From Methanolinea sp. UBA477 (lineage in GTDB: Archaea > Halobacteriota > Methanomicrobia > Methanomicrobiales > Methanospirillaceae), in the NCBI GenBank assembly GCA_002509485.1, contig DAWO01000026.1, positions 1 through 11,259 on the forward strand: 11,259 bases of DNA. Reading direction: 5' to 3'. Positions 1 to 6,807 of the stretch are shown in pieces. The notes under the pieces are model-generated. The model worked only from the letters and a program-made list of their open reading frames with translations, made no database searches and was not told the origin of the DNA. Made by a program: the position numbers and the translations under genes. Each line of letters begins with the position of its first letter. Position 1 is the first letter of the stretch.

Positions 1-270
1 CTGATGGGCACCAGACGAAAGGCCAGGACGATTGAATCTGGCAGAGTTCATCTTTTTTTGGGGGATTGGATACGGAGCAACACCAACGCGTAATCCTCAT
101 TCTCACTCATTTCCACACAAACCGGGGAAGAGGCGGGTTTTTCACTTCGCGTATCTTCCCTGGCAGGGAGTGCTGATGATTCGCTTAACGTTTTTGTATC
201 AGATGATGCCGCAGTCAGATATTCACTAATAACGGCTATAATTCATCTAAAAAGCCAATTCGCATGAATT
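1..270. other. Stretch without a convincing gene
   Basis: I see no supported gene here. One plus-strand frame open from the left edge stops at 33-35 and another at 91-93, so the tail of an upstream plus-strand gene may be included. A run of seven T at 53-59 would suit as its archaeal terminator. A minus-strand frame starting at about 52 is also open to the edge. An ORF with a TTG start at 32-229 is rich in His, Pro and Phe and resembles no family I know. A weak hairpin (CCCT/AGGG) lies at about 159-170. Confidence 0.4.
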
Positions 271-290
271 TTTAAACATGTTTAAATATT
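271..290 (+). promoter_or_regulatory. TATA-type promoter inside a 16-bp palindrome
   Basis: TTTAAATATT at 281-290 resembles the archaeal TATA box. Its centre is about 27 bases before the ATG at 312, the spacing expected if transcription starts at or next to the start codon (a leaderless mRNA). Positions 271-286 form a perfect 16-bp palindrome (TTTAAACATGTTTAAA). Allowing one mismatched pair extends it to 267-290. The palindrome overlaps the TATA box, so a dimeric repressor bound here would block TBP. Symmetry is partly expected in AT-rich DNA, so the operator role is inference. Confidence 0.55.
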
Positions 291-311
291 AAAAGCTCAA
301 CAACTCTTTTC

Positions 312-563
312 ATGTCCAGAGTAATGGCCCGTAGCCTCTCCCGGAAGAAGATTGTGACAAACGAGGGCAAGATGATCGGGACCCTCAAGAACATCGTGGT
401 GGATTTTGAGACAGGCCAGGTTGTAGATTTGATCGTGTACCCGGATCCCTCCTTCGACACATCCGGCTATCGCGTCGAGGGTGATCGGCTCTTCATCAAT
501 TTCGAGGCAGTGAAGGATATAAAAGATTATATCATCGTGGATCGTTATATCTCCCGAAAATAA
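312..563 (+). CDS. Small PRC-barrel protein, CdpB-like
   Basis: This is an 83-residue protein made almost entirely of one PRC-barrel domain. The visible pattern is an N-terminal SLSRKKIVTNEGKMIGTL strand pair, then VVDFETGQVVDLIVYPDP, and a C-terminal VKDIKDYIIV strand. That layout matches the small archaeal PRC-barrel proteins that include CdpB1 and CdpB2, which act with SepF in FtsZ-based archaeal division. PRC barrels also occur in RNA-processing and photosynthetic proteins, so a division role is inference. No signal peptide or membrane segment is present. The ATG at 312 is favoured because the TATA box at 281-290 gives a leaderless start there; an in-frame ATG at 324 is the alternative. 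The 3' end overlaps the convergent phosphatase gene by 19 bases. Confidence 0.85.
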   Translation: MSRVMARSLSRKKIVTNEGKMIGTLKNIVVDFETGQVVDLIVYPDPSFDTSGYRVEGDRLFINFEAVKDIKDYIIVDRYISRK

Positions 564-1270
564 GCAGAATATCTCTGGATAGCTTCCACAAACCCTTCTC
601 CATACGAATTTTTTGAAACCCAGGCGGCAGCCCGTGCTGCATCCGGGTGAGCATTTCCGACTGCAACTCCCACACCTGCAGATACGAGCAGATCGATATC
701 ATTCTGGGCATCACCTGTCGCCAGGAAACCTGCCGGTGAAAGCCCCATCTCGGCCACCATATGGGTAAATGTTGTCCCTTTACTTATCCCGGGCGCCTGG
801 AGGTGAATTGCAAACCCTGTATCAAGCACCTGGACAGGAATGTCCGCAAGCACCTCACGGACCTCAGGGACGCTGACCGTCTTTGCAAATGCCAGGTCCG
901 CAAAACGGTATGTCGGGCTGTACAACTCGAGTTCTGTTCCACTTCTCCTGAAATGATCCACCAGTGTCTCCAGGGCAATCCTGCATACGGTCTGGTCTCC
1001 GAGGACCACGGGGACGTTTCCATACCCTATGCGGTAGATTCCCCCGTTTTCTCCAATGAATGAGCCTGATGTTCCGATCATCCGGCACAAGGCATCCATG
1101 AAGCATGCGGTATTCCCGCTAGCAAGTATGACTTCGCTGCCATTGTCCACACGATCACGTATCGCCTGGATGGCACCGGTGTGGATACGCCTCCACGAAT
1201 CAGTGATTGTCCCGTCAACATCAGTGACAATCCCTGTGAGTACAAGCCCTTCCTCGCTTTTTTTTCGCAT
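545..1270 (-). CDS. Phosphoglycolate phosphatase, archaeal HAD type
   Basis: This 241-residue HAD-superfamily hydrolase resembles the archaeal phosphoglycolate phosphatase group (Thermoplasma TA0175 type), which converts 2-phosphoglycolate to glycolate in the cytoplasm. All four HAD motifs are visible: DVDGT at 17-21 with nucleophile D17 and acid D19; ASGN at 50-53; the Lys of the SKGTTF stretch; and GDAQND at 186-191 for Mg2+ binding. A C2-type cap lies between motifs II and III. The frame stays open to 1396, but the extra 42 residues do not resemble the family, so I chose the ATG at 1270. No good ribosome site precedes it. A TATA-like element (minus-strand GATATACA, about 1287-1294) lies roughly 20 bases upstream. 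Other small sugar-phosphate HAD phosphatases look similar, so the substrate is less certain than the fold. Confidence 0.85.
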   Translation of the reverse strand: MRKKSEEGLVLTGIVTDVDGTITDSWRRIHTGAIQAIRDRVDNGSEVILASGNTACFMDALCRMIGTSGSFIGENGGIYRIGYGNVPVVLGDQTVCRIALETLVDHFRRSGTELELYSPTYRFADLAFAKTVSVPEVREVLADIPVQVLDTGFAIHLQAPGISKGTTFTHMVAEMGLSPAGFLATGDAQNDIDLLVSAGVGVAVGNAHPDAARAAAWVSKNSYGEGFVEAIQRYSAYFREI

Positions 1271-1474
1271 GCAAAATACCGTAGCATGTATATCGAATCC
1301 ACCGGGCTTATGCTTTCGGTTTTTCGAAAAAAACCAACCGGTCCGTAGCACCCGGGCGCAGAGGCAGGAGCCGGGATAATGCGACAACCGGGGCACATAC
1401 GGTACCTGGGACCTGGGTACTCTGAAAAATCCATCACTGCCCGATCCAGACCGACAGGGAAAAAAGGAGTTACT
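1271..1474. other. Gap between argD and the phosphatase gene
   Basis: No gene is supported in this 204-base gap. It holds a perfect 12-bp palindrome TTTTTCGAAAAA at 1320-1331, a tandem ACCTGGG pair at 1404-1417 bracketed by GTACC and GGTAC (a possible small hairpin), and a six-base T run on the minus strand next to the argD stop. The gap suggests that the phosphatase has its own promoter rather than being the last gene of the pyrG operon. Confidence 0.5.
1460..1470 (-). terminator. Weak T-rich terminator after argD
   Basis: On the minus strand the argD stop codon is followed within ten bases by CTCCTTTTTTCCC. A pyrimidine-rich tract with six T is compatible with an archaeal intrinsic terminator. 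No clear hairpin precedes it, so read-through into the phosphatase gene is possible. Confidence 0.35.
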
Positions 1475-2602
1475 CTATCCTATTGCATTGTTGACCACGT
1501 CTGTCACGCGATCGATCTCTTCATCGGTTATCACAAGTGGGGGCACCAGGCGAAGGTTTCCATCAGCGGCACAATTCACAAGCACTCCGTTCCTGGCACA
1601 CTCCTTCTGCACCTGGGGACACCTCTCTCCGACAGTCACCCCTACCATCAACCCTCTCACCCTCGGGTCGTGAGATGCCAGGGCCTTCCTGAAGCGTTCA
1701 CCCTTCCCGGCGATACCAGGCAGAATCTCCTCGATCACAGATATCGTGGCAAGGCTGGCCGCACAGGCCAGCGGACCGCCTGCAAAGGTGCTTCCATGCT
1801 CACTCTTCTTGAATTCAAGCCCATCGCGGGCCAGGAGTGCTCCGATTGGAAAACCGCTGGCCATGCCTTTTGCAAGAGTTACGATATCGGGTCTGACTCC
1901 CGAGTGATGGATACCGAGCCATTTGCCGGTCCGCCCCATCCCTGTCTGCACCTCGTCGACGATGAGGAGCGCCCCGTGATCGTCGCAGCATTGGCGCACT
2001 CCTGCGATGAAGTCGTTGTCGGGAATGATGATGCCTGCTTCGCCCTGGATCGGCTCTAAAAAGACACCTGCAGTCTGATCGTCCACGGCACGGCACACTG
2101 CGTCCAGATCCCCGTATTCTATGAATGTGCAGCCGGGCTCGAGCGGCTCGAAGGGCTCCCTGATCGCAGGTTTGTGCGTCACCGCAAGGGATCCCATCGT
2201 CCGTCCATGAAACCCGTGGGTGAATGCAACAAACTTCTTCTTTCCTGTGGCCAGCCGTGCGAGCTTTATAGCCCCTTCATTGGCCTCGGCTCCCGAATTT
2301 GAGAAGAATGCCTTCGACATGCCGGTAATCTCGACCATCTTTTCTGCAAGTTTTGCCTGGTGGGGCACATAATAGAGATTCGAGCAGTGAATCAGGCGAC
2401 GAGCCTGGTCACAGATTGCCTCAACGACGCGGGGATGGCAGTGCCCGGTACTGCAGACTGCGATGCCTGCCACGCAGTCGATATATTCCTTTCCGTCAGC
2501 ATCCCAGACACGGGACCCCACTCCCCGGGAGATCATGATCTCCCTGGAAAATGCAGGCATATAGTATTTTGCATCCATTTCGCGGAAATTTTCATCTTTC
2601 AT
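1475..2602 (-). CDS. argD: Acetylornithine-type class III aminotransferase
   Basis: This 375-residue PLP enzyme of the class III aminotransferases makes N-acetylornithine in arginine synthesis. Archaeal forms may also serve the lysine pathway. The sequence shows SGAEANE at 103-109 (phosphate contact), FHGRTMGSLA near 131-140, D216 in LLIVDEVQTG (bonds the PLP nitrogen), and TLAKGMASGFPIGA at 242-255 with K245 as the Schiff-base lysine. STFAGGPLAC at 271-280 is also typical. Length is slightly short but complete. The start is well supported: GGTGA lies 7 bases before the ATG at 2602. The gene follows guaAB by 24 bases and appears to be the third gene of a pyrG-guaAB-argD operon. Ornithine or succinylornithine aminotransferases are alternatives that sequence alone cannot exclude. 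Confidence 0.92.
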   Translation of the reverse strand: MKDENFREMDAKYYMPAFSREIMISRGVGSRVWDADGKEYIDCVAGIAVCSTGHCHPRVVEAICDQARRLIHCSNLYYVPHQAKLAEKMVEITGMSKAFFSNSGAEANEGAIKLARLATGKKKFVAFTHGFHGRTMGSLAVTHKPAIREPFEPLEPGCTFIEYGDLDAVCRAVDDQTAGVFLEPIQGEAGIIIPDNDFIAGVRQCCDDHGALLIVDEVQTGMGRTGKWLGIHHSGVRPDIVTLAKGMASGFPIGALLARDGLEFKKSEHGSTFAGGPLACAASLATISVIEEILPGIAGKGERFRKALASHDPRVRGLMVGVTVGERCPQVQKECARNGVLVNCAADGNLRLVPPLVITDEEIDRVTDVVNNAIG

Positions 2603-2626
2603 CTGATCTTCACCGGTTAAATGTGT

Positions 2627-3541
2627 TTATTCATATTCGATCGTTGCCGGCGGTTTGGGCGTGACGTCATACACTACCCGGGCAACATTCGGAATCTCGG
2701 AGGTGATCCGTGACGCGAGCCGGTCAAGCGCCTCATACGGGATCTGCAGGGGATCTGCGGTCATGCCGTCACGGGAATTGACAGCCCGGACCGCCACTAT
2801 CCATCCATGAACCCTGTTGTCGCCCTTCACCCCTGTTCCAAGCCCAAGAAGTGCTGCAAAACATTGCCAGGGCTTGTACTGCTCCACGATCTCGTCCTCG
2901 ACTATCCAGTTGGCCTCCCTGACAACCTCGATCTTTTCCGGGGTGACCTCCCCGATAACCCTGACGGCAAGGCCGGGTCCGGGAAACGGCATCCGGTGGG
3001 CGATCTCGTCCGGCAGGCCAAGCGCCATCGCAACCTGGCGGACTTCATCCTTGTACAGGTCACACAGGGGCTCTATAAGGTGCGTAAATTCCATTTCGAC
3101 CGGCATACCGCCCACGTTGTGGTGGCTCTTGATCCCTCCCTCGCTCTCGATACGGTCAGGATAGATGGTCCCCTGCAGGAGACACGGGGCTCCGGTCTTC
3201 CTGGCCTCCCTCTCGAAGATACGGATAAATTTCTCGCCGATGACCTTTCGCTTCTCCTCCGGATCGATGACTCCGGCAAGAGCAGGAAAGAACTCGTCCG
3301 CTGCCCGGACGACATGCAGGTTCATGTGCCCGAAGAGCTGCATGATACGATCGGTCTCTCCTCTTCTCATCAGGCCGGTATCCACGTATATGGGGATCAG
3401 CCTCTCCCCGATCGCCCGCTCTGCAAGAACCGCGCAGACCGAACTGTCAACTCCACCGGAGAGGGCAATAACGACGTGACAGTCTCCTGCAGCAGCCCTG
3501 ATCTTCGAGACTGCATCTTCGATAAATGACTCTGTGTTCAT
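2627..3541 (-). CDS. guaAB: GMP synthase subunit B (ATP-PPase subunit)
   Basis: This 304-residue cytoplasmic ATP-pyrophosphatase subunit of the split archaeal GMP synthase adenylates XMP and aminates it to GMP, using ammonia from a separate glutaminase subunit. The PP-loop SGGVDSS is at 28-34. The XMP-binding and dimerisation part begins near [18 protein letters not shown] (182-199) and ends with the family's C-terminal KPPATIEYE. The N-terminal glutaminase domain of bacterial GuaA is absent, as expected for the two-subunit form. No glutaminase subunit gene is in the window, so it must lie elsewhere. The gene starts 12 bases after the pyrG stop. The ribosome site is weak (TAGGTTTGG), which fits translational coupling to pyrG. 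Confidence 0.95.
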   Translation of the reverse strand: MNTESFIEDAVSKIRAAAGDCHVVIALSGGVDSSVCAVLAERAIGERLIPIYVDTGLMRRGETDRIMQLFGHMNLHVVRAADEFFPALAGVIDPEEKRKVIGEKFIRIFEREARKTGAPCLLQGTIYPDRIESEGGIKSHHNVGGMPVEMEFTHLIEPLCDLYKDEVRQVAMALGLPDEIAHRMPFPGPGLAVRVIGEVTPEKIEVVREANWIVEDEIVEQYKPWQCFAALLGLGTGVKGDNRVHGWIVAVRAVNSRDGMTADPLQIPYEALDRLASRITSEIPNVARVVYDVTPKPPATIEYE

Positions 3542-3553
3542 CTTAAACCAAAC

Positions 3554-5134
3554 CTATTTTGACTTTTTATTCGCTCCGCAGGCCCCGACAAACCCGAGAT
3601 ATGGAGGAGACGGCCTCGTGGGCCTCGACCTGAATTCCGGGTGGAACTGTGTGGCCAGGAAGAACGGATGATCCGGGATCTCACATATCTCCATGCGGTT
3701 CTGGTTATATCCCGAGAAGACCAGGCCTGCCCGTGTGAGTTCCCCGATATACTGGGGGTTGACCTCGTACCTGTGGCGGTGACGCTCGACTATCTCCCCG
3801 TTTCCATAGAGTTCCATTGCCAGTGTCTCGTCTTTGATCTGAACCGGATAATTTCCAAGCCTCATGGTGCCTCCCAGGTCCGTGACATCCTTCTGTTCGG
3901 GGAGAATGGCGATCACGTGCCTGCCTTCACCGAGTTCCGCACTTGTCGCATCTTCCCATCCAAGCACGTTCCGTGCATATTCTACAACTGAGAGCTGGAA
4001 ACCGAGACAGAGACCGAGGAACGGTACCTTTTTCGTTCGTGCAACACGTATAGCGGTGATCTTGCCCTCGATACCTCTCTTTCCGAATCCTCCGGGCACA
4101 AGGATGCCGTCATACTCCTCGAGCTGTCTCTCGTCGCACCGCTCGGCATCGATCCAGGAGATCTTCACCTCGGTCGAGAGGGCCCGGCCTGCATGCTTGA
4201 GCGCCTCCTTGATGCTCAGGTACACATCCTCGATCCCGTACTTGCTTACGATGGCCACGTTCACCCGGCGGGTATATTCCCTGGTGACCACGTGATACCA
4301 GTCAGAGTCCGCAGTCCTCTTCTCCAGGCCCAGTTGCCCGGCAAGGATATCTGCAATGCCCTCTTTCTCGAGCTCCATCGGGACAAGATATATATCGGCA
4401 ACGGTGGCCGCGCTGATAACCCCGTTCTGTCCAAGATCACAGAATGCGGAGATCTTTCGCTTGGTCTGCGACCCGATCGGTCGTTCGCACCTGCCGACTA
4501 TGATATCTGCAAGAAGCCCCAGTTCGCGCAGGGTCTTTACCGAGTGCTGGGTGGGCTTGGTCTTGAGGTCGCCCATCGTATCGGAGGGGATGAGGGTGAC
4601 ATGAATTAAGACGGTGTCGTGCTCGGGGAGTTCCCCACGCATCTGGCGCACCGCCTCCAAAAACGGCATGCTCTCGATATCCCCGACCGTTCCGCCCACC
4701 TCGACGAGACATACTTCGGCTTTTTCCTGGCCGGGGATCTCTTCTTCTGCCGCATTCCTGATTGAAGTCTTTATCTCGTCCGTGATATGGGGAATGATCT
4801 GGACCGTCTCTCCGAGGTAATTGCCGCGGCGCTCTTTGTCAATGACGCTCCGGTATACTTTCCCGGTGGTGATGTTGTGCGAGGATGTGAGATCGATGTC
4901 AAGGAACCTCTCGTAATTGCCGAGATCGAGATCGACCTCACTTCCGTCACTCAGGACGAACACTTCACCATGCTGGCCCGGATTCATGGTCCCGGCATCG
5001 ATATTCAGGTATGGATCGATCTTGACCGCGGTGACATTGTAACCGCGGTTTTTGAGAATCCTGCCCACGGATGCGGCAGTAATTCCTTTCCCGAGGCCGC
5101 TCATCACCCCCCCAGTAATAAAAATGTACTTCAA
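3554..5134 (-). CDS. pyrG: CTP synthase
   Basis: This enzyme converts UTP to CTP using ATP and glutamine. From a TTG at 5134 it has 526 residues: an N-terminal synthetase half beginning [21 protein letters not shown] (ATP-binding loop [10 protein letters not shown]) with the [16 protein letters not shown] stretch, then a class I glutaminase half. The glutaminase triad is C376 (GLCLGFQ), H498 and E500 (QFHPEF). The reading frame also has an ATG at 5170 that adds 12 residues ([11 protein letters not shown] and so on) which I do not recognise from the family. I favour the TTG because AGGGGAT lies just upstream, the family normally starts at KYIF, and the TATA-like box at about 5194-5203 would start RNA near 5173, giving a short leader. 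It is the first gene of the pyrG-guaAB-argD run. Confidence 0.95.
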   Translation of the reverse strand: MKYIFITGGVMSGLGKGITAASVGRILKNRGYNVTAVKIDPYLNIDAGTMNPGQHGEVFVLSDGSEVDLDLGNYERFLDIDLTSSHNITTGKVYRSVIDKERRGNYLGETVQIIPHITDEIKTSIRNAAEEEIPGQEKAEVCLVEVGGTVGDIESMPFLEAVRQMRGELPEHDTVLIHVTLIPSDTMGDLKTKPTQHSVKTLRELGLLADIIVGRCERPIGSQTKRKISAFCDLGQNGVISAATVADIYLVPMELEKEGIADILAGQLGLEKRTADSDWYHVVTREYTRRVNVAIVSKYGIEDVYLSIKEALKHAGRALSTEVKISWIDAERCDERQLEEYDGILVPGGFGKRGIEGKITAIRVARTKKVPFLGLCLGFQLSVVEYARNVLGWEDATSAELGEGRHVIAILPEQKDVTDLGGTMRLGNYPVQIKDETLAMELYGNGEIVERHRHRYEVNPQYIGELTRAGLVFSGYNQNRMEICEIPDHPFFLATQFHPEFRSRPTRPSPPYLGFVGACGANKKSK

Positions 5135-5193
5135 TGAAATCCCCTGGCGCTCCTTCTCATAGGTATGCATCAGTTATTGTTCTTGGAAAAGAA

Positions 5194-5203
5194 AGTTTTA
5201 TGC
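5194..5203 (-). promoter_or_regulatory. Probable pyrG promoter (TATA-like)
   Basis: On the minus strand this reads GCATAAAACT. It lies about 26 bases before position 5173, which would place the RNA start just ahead of the ATG at 5170 and leave a leader of about 39 bases to the favoured TTG at 5134. It falls in the only gap between the thioesterase terminator and pyrG, so it probably drives the whole pyrG-guaAB-argD unit. Confidence 0.4.
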
Positions 5204-5246
5204 CCCCATGCGCAATCGGCGCTGCAAGAGGGTTTTCGGGGGCTCG

Positions 5247-5268
5247 AAAAAAGAGGGAGTTATTCCCT
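5247..5268 (-). terminator. Hairpin terminator of the thioesterase gene
   Basis: On the minus strand AGGGA and TCCCT form a five-bp stem around a short AT-rich loop, followed after one C by TTTTTT. The stem contains the stop codon of the thioesterase gene. This is a clear intrinsic-type terminator and separates that gene from pyrG, which starts about 80-125 bases further on. Confidence 0.65.
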
Positions 5269-5673
5269 GCCCACCGCAAAGGCTGCCGTTGTGCGGGAGA
5301 GAATTTTTCCGTCTCTGCCGCCCGACCTGACCTCTCCTTCTGCAAAGATTACCCGACGCCCTCTCTTCACCACCCGACCGGCGGCATACAGGATCCCCTC
5401 ACGGGCGCCGCTGATAAAAGTGGTGTGTTCAGATATCGTGGCAAGACGCTCATTCCTCTCGAGCAACGGGTAGATGGCAAGCACCATCGCCTCATCGGCG
5501 AGGGCAGTAAAAATTCCCCCCTGGAGCCAGCCTTCGCCATTCTGCATATCGGGTCGGACCTTCATGGATATCACTGCATCCCCATCCTCTATCTCCACCA
5601 CATCAATTCCCATCAGGGAAAAGAACGGGTTTGCATCCCTTCCTCTCGCACGGATCTTCTCGATATAATTCAT
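5260..5673 (-). CDS. PaaI-type hotdog-fold thioesterase
   Basis: This 137-residue protein is a single hotdog domain of the PaaI/YbgC-like acyl-CoA thioesterase group. The central helix motif reads WLQGGIFTALADEAMVLA (49-66), where D60 matches the catalytic acid of PaaI enzymes. The usual HGG triplet is QGG here (Q51). The strands ISEHTTFISGAREGILYAAGRV and RVIFAEGEV complete the fold. No signal peptide or membrane segment is seen. The physiological acyl-CoA substrate cannot be told from sequence. The gene has its own terminator and its start faces the small gene at 5751, so it is probably monocistronic. No strong ribosome site precedes the ATG at 5673. Confidence 0.82.
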   Translation of the reverse strand: MNYIEKIRARGRDANPFFSLMGIDVVEIEDGDAVISMKVRPDMQNGEGWLQGGIFTALADEAMVLAIYPLLERNERLATISEHTTFISGAREGILYAAGRVVKRGRRVIFAEGEVRSGGRDGKILSRTTAAFAVGRE

Positions 5674-5750
5674 GGTGGAACTATATTGGAAAACCTATTC
5701 AATAAGAATTGCTGGATCCAAACGCCGCAATTAAAGACTATTACATCCAA
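5674..5750. promoter_or_regulatory. Divergent promoter region
   Basis: This 77-base AT-rich gap separates the divergent thioesterase and small-protein genes and must hold both promoters unless one is driven from elsewhere. AATTAAAG at 5729-5736 is TATA-like and would place a plus-strand RNA start near 5758-5760, at the second ATG of the small gene (leaderless). On the minus strand TTCTTATTG (about 5701-5710) is a weak candidate for the thioesterase. Neither is certain. Confidence 0.35.
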
Positions 5751-5987
5751 ATGTATCCTATGGAACCCGAACTGCAATCCATGCTCCGGGATCTCATCTG
5801 GTTGAATGCCCTGATAGCGACAGAACTGATACAGGTTACCGAAAACACCTCTGCGATTCTTCGAGAGAGCCCCCCGCCGGAGTCCTGCATACGGGAGCAC
5901 CAACAACTTCGAAAGGTGGCACTCGAGATTGCAGAGAGATACAGGCCTGATACCGGCCTTTACGAACATGTTGCCAGTCACCAGTAG
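5751..5987 (+). CDS. Small helical protein of unknown function
   Basis: I do not recognise this protein. From the ATG at 5751 it has 78 residues; an ATG at 5760 (75 residues) is equally plausible because the TATA-like AATTAAAG suits a leaderless start there. The sequence looks mostly alpha-helical: a first helix ELQSMLRDLIWLNALIATELIQVTENTSAIL, a Pro-rich break (ESPPPES), then a charged helix IREHQQLRKVALEIAERY. There are no membrane segments, cysteine pairs or nucleotide-binding motifs beyond one isolated Cys. It lies 105 bases ahead of the glycosyltransferase-TPR-ATPase genes on the same strand and might be transcribed with them, though a separate promoter-like element precedes the trio. 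Amphipathic composition and lack of stops support a real gene. Confidence 0.6.
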   Translation: MYPMEPELQSMLRDLIWLNALIATELIQVTENTSAILRESPPPESCIREHQQLRKVALEIAERYRPDTGLYEHVASHQ

Positions 5988-6041
5988 TCTTATCGGACCC
6001 CGGATACCCAGTCACCAGGAACAGCAGCATACAGATATTCG

Positions 6042-6053
6042 TAATAAAAAATT
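6042..6053 (+). promoter_or_regulatory. TATA-like element before the glycosyltransferase operon
   Basis: TAATAAAAAATT lies in the 105-base gap before the glycosyltransferase gene. RNA would start near 6072-6076, leaving about 20 bases of leader. It is the best promoter candidate for the three-gene operon, but the surrounding gap is AT-rich and the match to the archaeal TATA consensus is only partial. Confidence 0.35.
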
Positions 6054-6092
6054 GCAGAACTACGTGCAATAACCCCCACGCCCGCGACAAAG

Positions 6093-6803
6093 ATGGATAA
6101 AAAAGACAGTTACGCACACACCACGGATTACACCCTCGTGATCCCGGCATACAACGAGGAGGAGAGAATAGGTCCGGTACTGGAAGAACTGAAATCCTCC
6201 TTCGGGAGATTCATCTTCATCTTCGACGGCGATGACCGGACACCTGATATAATCCTTGACTTTTCGAGGCGGAATCCGGGTATCCCCATACACGTGGAGC
6301 GTCATGGCGAACGAAGAGGAAAGGGAAAGGCAATACTCGATGGATTCAGGATCGCGAATACACCCATCGTCGGCTTCATGGATGCAGACGGTTCCACCTC
6401 CATCAGGGAGATGGAACGGCTCGTATCAGAGATCAATGCCCTTGACGGTGCGATAGGATCACGATGGCTGCCAGGATCGCGGCTACCGAGGAAGCAGGGA
6501 TTCTCGAGGCGCATCCAGAGCAGGATCTTCAACCTCCTCATCAGGGTGCTCTTCGGCCTTTCATTCAAAGATACGCAGTGCGGGGCAAAGGTATTTAAAA
6601 AATCAGCAATTGATGCAGTTATCGGGGATATGGTATCATCCGGCTTCGAATTTGATGTGGAACTCCTGTGGCGGCTCTCCAGAAAAGGATACACCATCAG
6701 GGAAATCCCTATTAAATGGACGAGTATGAGTGATTCGAGGGTAACGAGATCAGATGCGGGCGGCATGCTTGCCGGCCTCCTTAAACTCCGCATCCATGGG
6801 TGA
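6093..6803 (+). CDS. GT2 glycosyltransferase, polyprenyl-phosphate sugar type
   Basis: This 236-residue GT-A-fold enzyme belongs to the GT2 branch that includes dolichyl-phosphate mannose and glucose synthases (DPM1, ALG5, archaeal AglD-like). It probably moves a sugar from a nucleotide donor to a polyprenyl phosphate on the inner face of the membrane. Visible motifs are VIPAYNEEER (16-25), RGKGKAILDGF (75-85), the metal-binding DADG (97-100), DTQCGAKVF (160-168) and FEFDVELL (186-192). No membrane segments are present, as in the short DPM1-like forms. The ATG at 6093 is the first possible start after an in-frame stop; no ribosome site is seen. The end of the gene carries the ribosome site of the TPR gene 4 bases downstream, so the two are coupled. 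Acceptor and sugar are unknown. Confidence 0.88.
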   Translation: MDKKDSYAHTTDYTLVIPAYNEEERIGPVLEELKSSFGRFIFIFDGDDRTPDIILDFSRRNPGIPIHVERHGERRGKGKAILDGFRIANTPIVGFMDADGSTSIREMERLVSEINALDGAIGSRWLPGSRLPRKQGFSRRIQSRIFNLLIRVLFGLSFKDTQCGAKVFKKSAIDAVIGDMVSSGFEFDVELLWRLSRKGYTIREIPIKWTSMSDSRVTRSDAGGMLAGLLKLRIHG

Positions 6804-6807
6804 AGAC

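Noticed and set aside
32..229. Plus-strand ORF of 65 codons near the left edge
   Set aside because: It has a TTG start with no ribosome site, an odd composition and no recognisable domain. It begins inside what may be the tail of an upstream gene.
1402..1420. Tandem ACCTGGG repeat with flanking GTACC/GGTAC
   Set aside because: There are only two units and a five-bp stem; too short to claim a regulatory element or RNA.
1379..2059. 226-codon plus-strand ORF opposite argD
   Set aside because: It lies almost wholly antisense to a clear aminotransferase gene, and its translation is low-complexity and His/Pro-rich with no domain. It is a shadow of GC-rich codons.
2807..3529. 240-codon plus-strand ORF opposite guaAB
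   Set aside because: It is antisense to a well-conserved GMP synthase subunit and shows no domain of its own.
5988..6092. Possible small RNA or tRNA in the gap before the glycosyltransferase
   Set aside because: No cloverleaf or stable hairpin was found by eye. The gap is better explained as a promoter region.
6754..6807. Earlier starts (6754, 6796) for the TPR protein
   Set aside because: They lie inside or over the end of the glycosyltransferase gene. The GGTGA site fits 6808.
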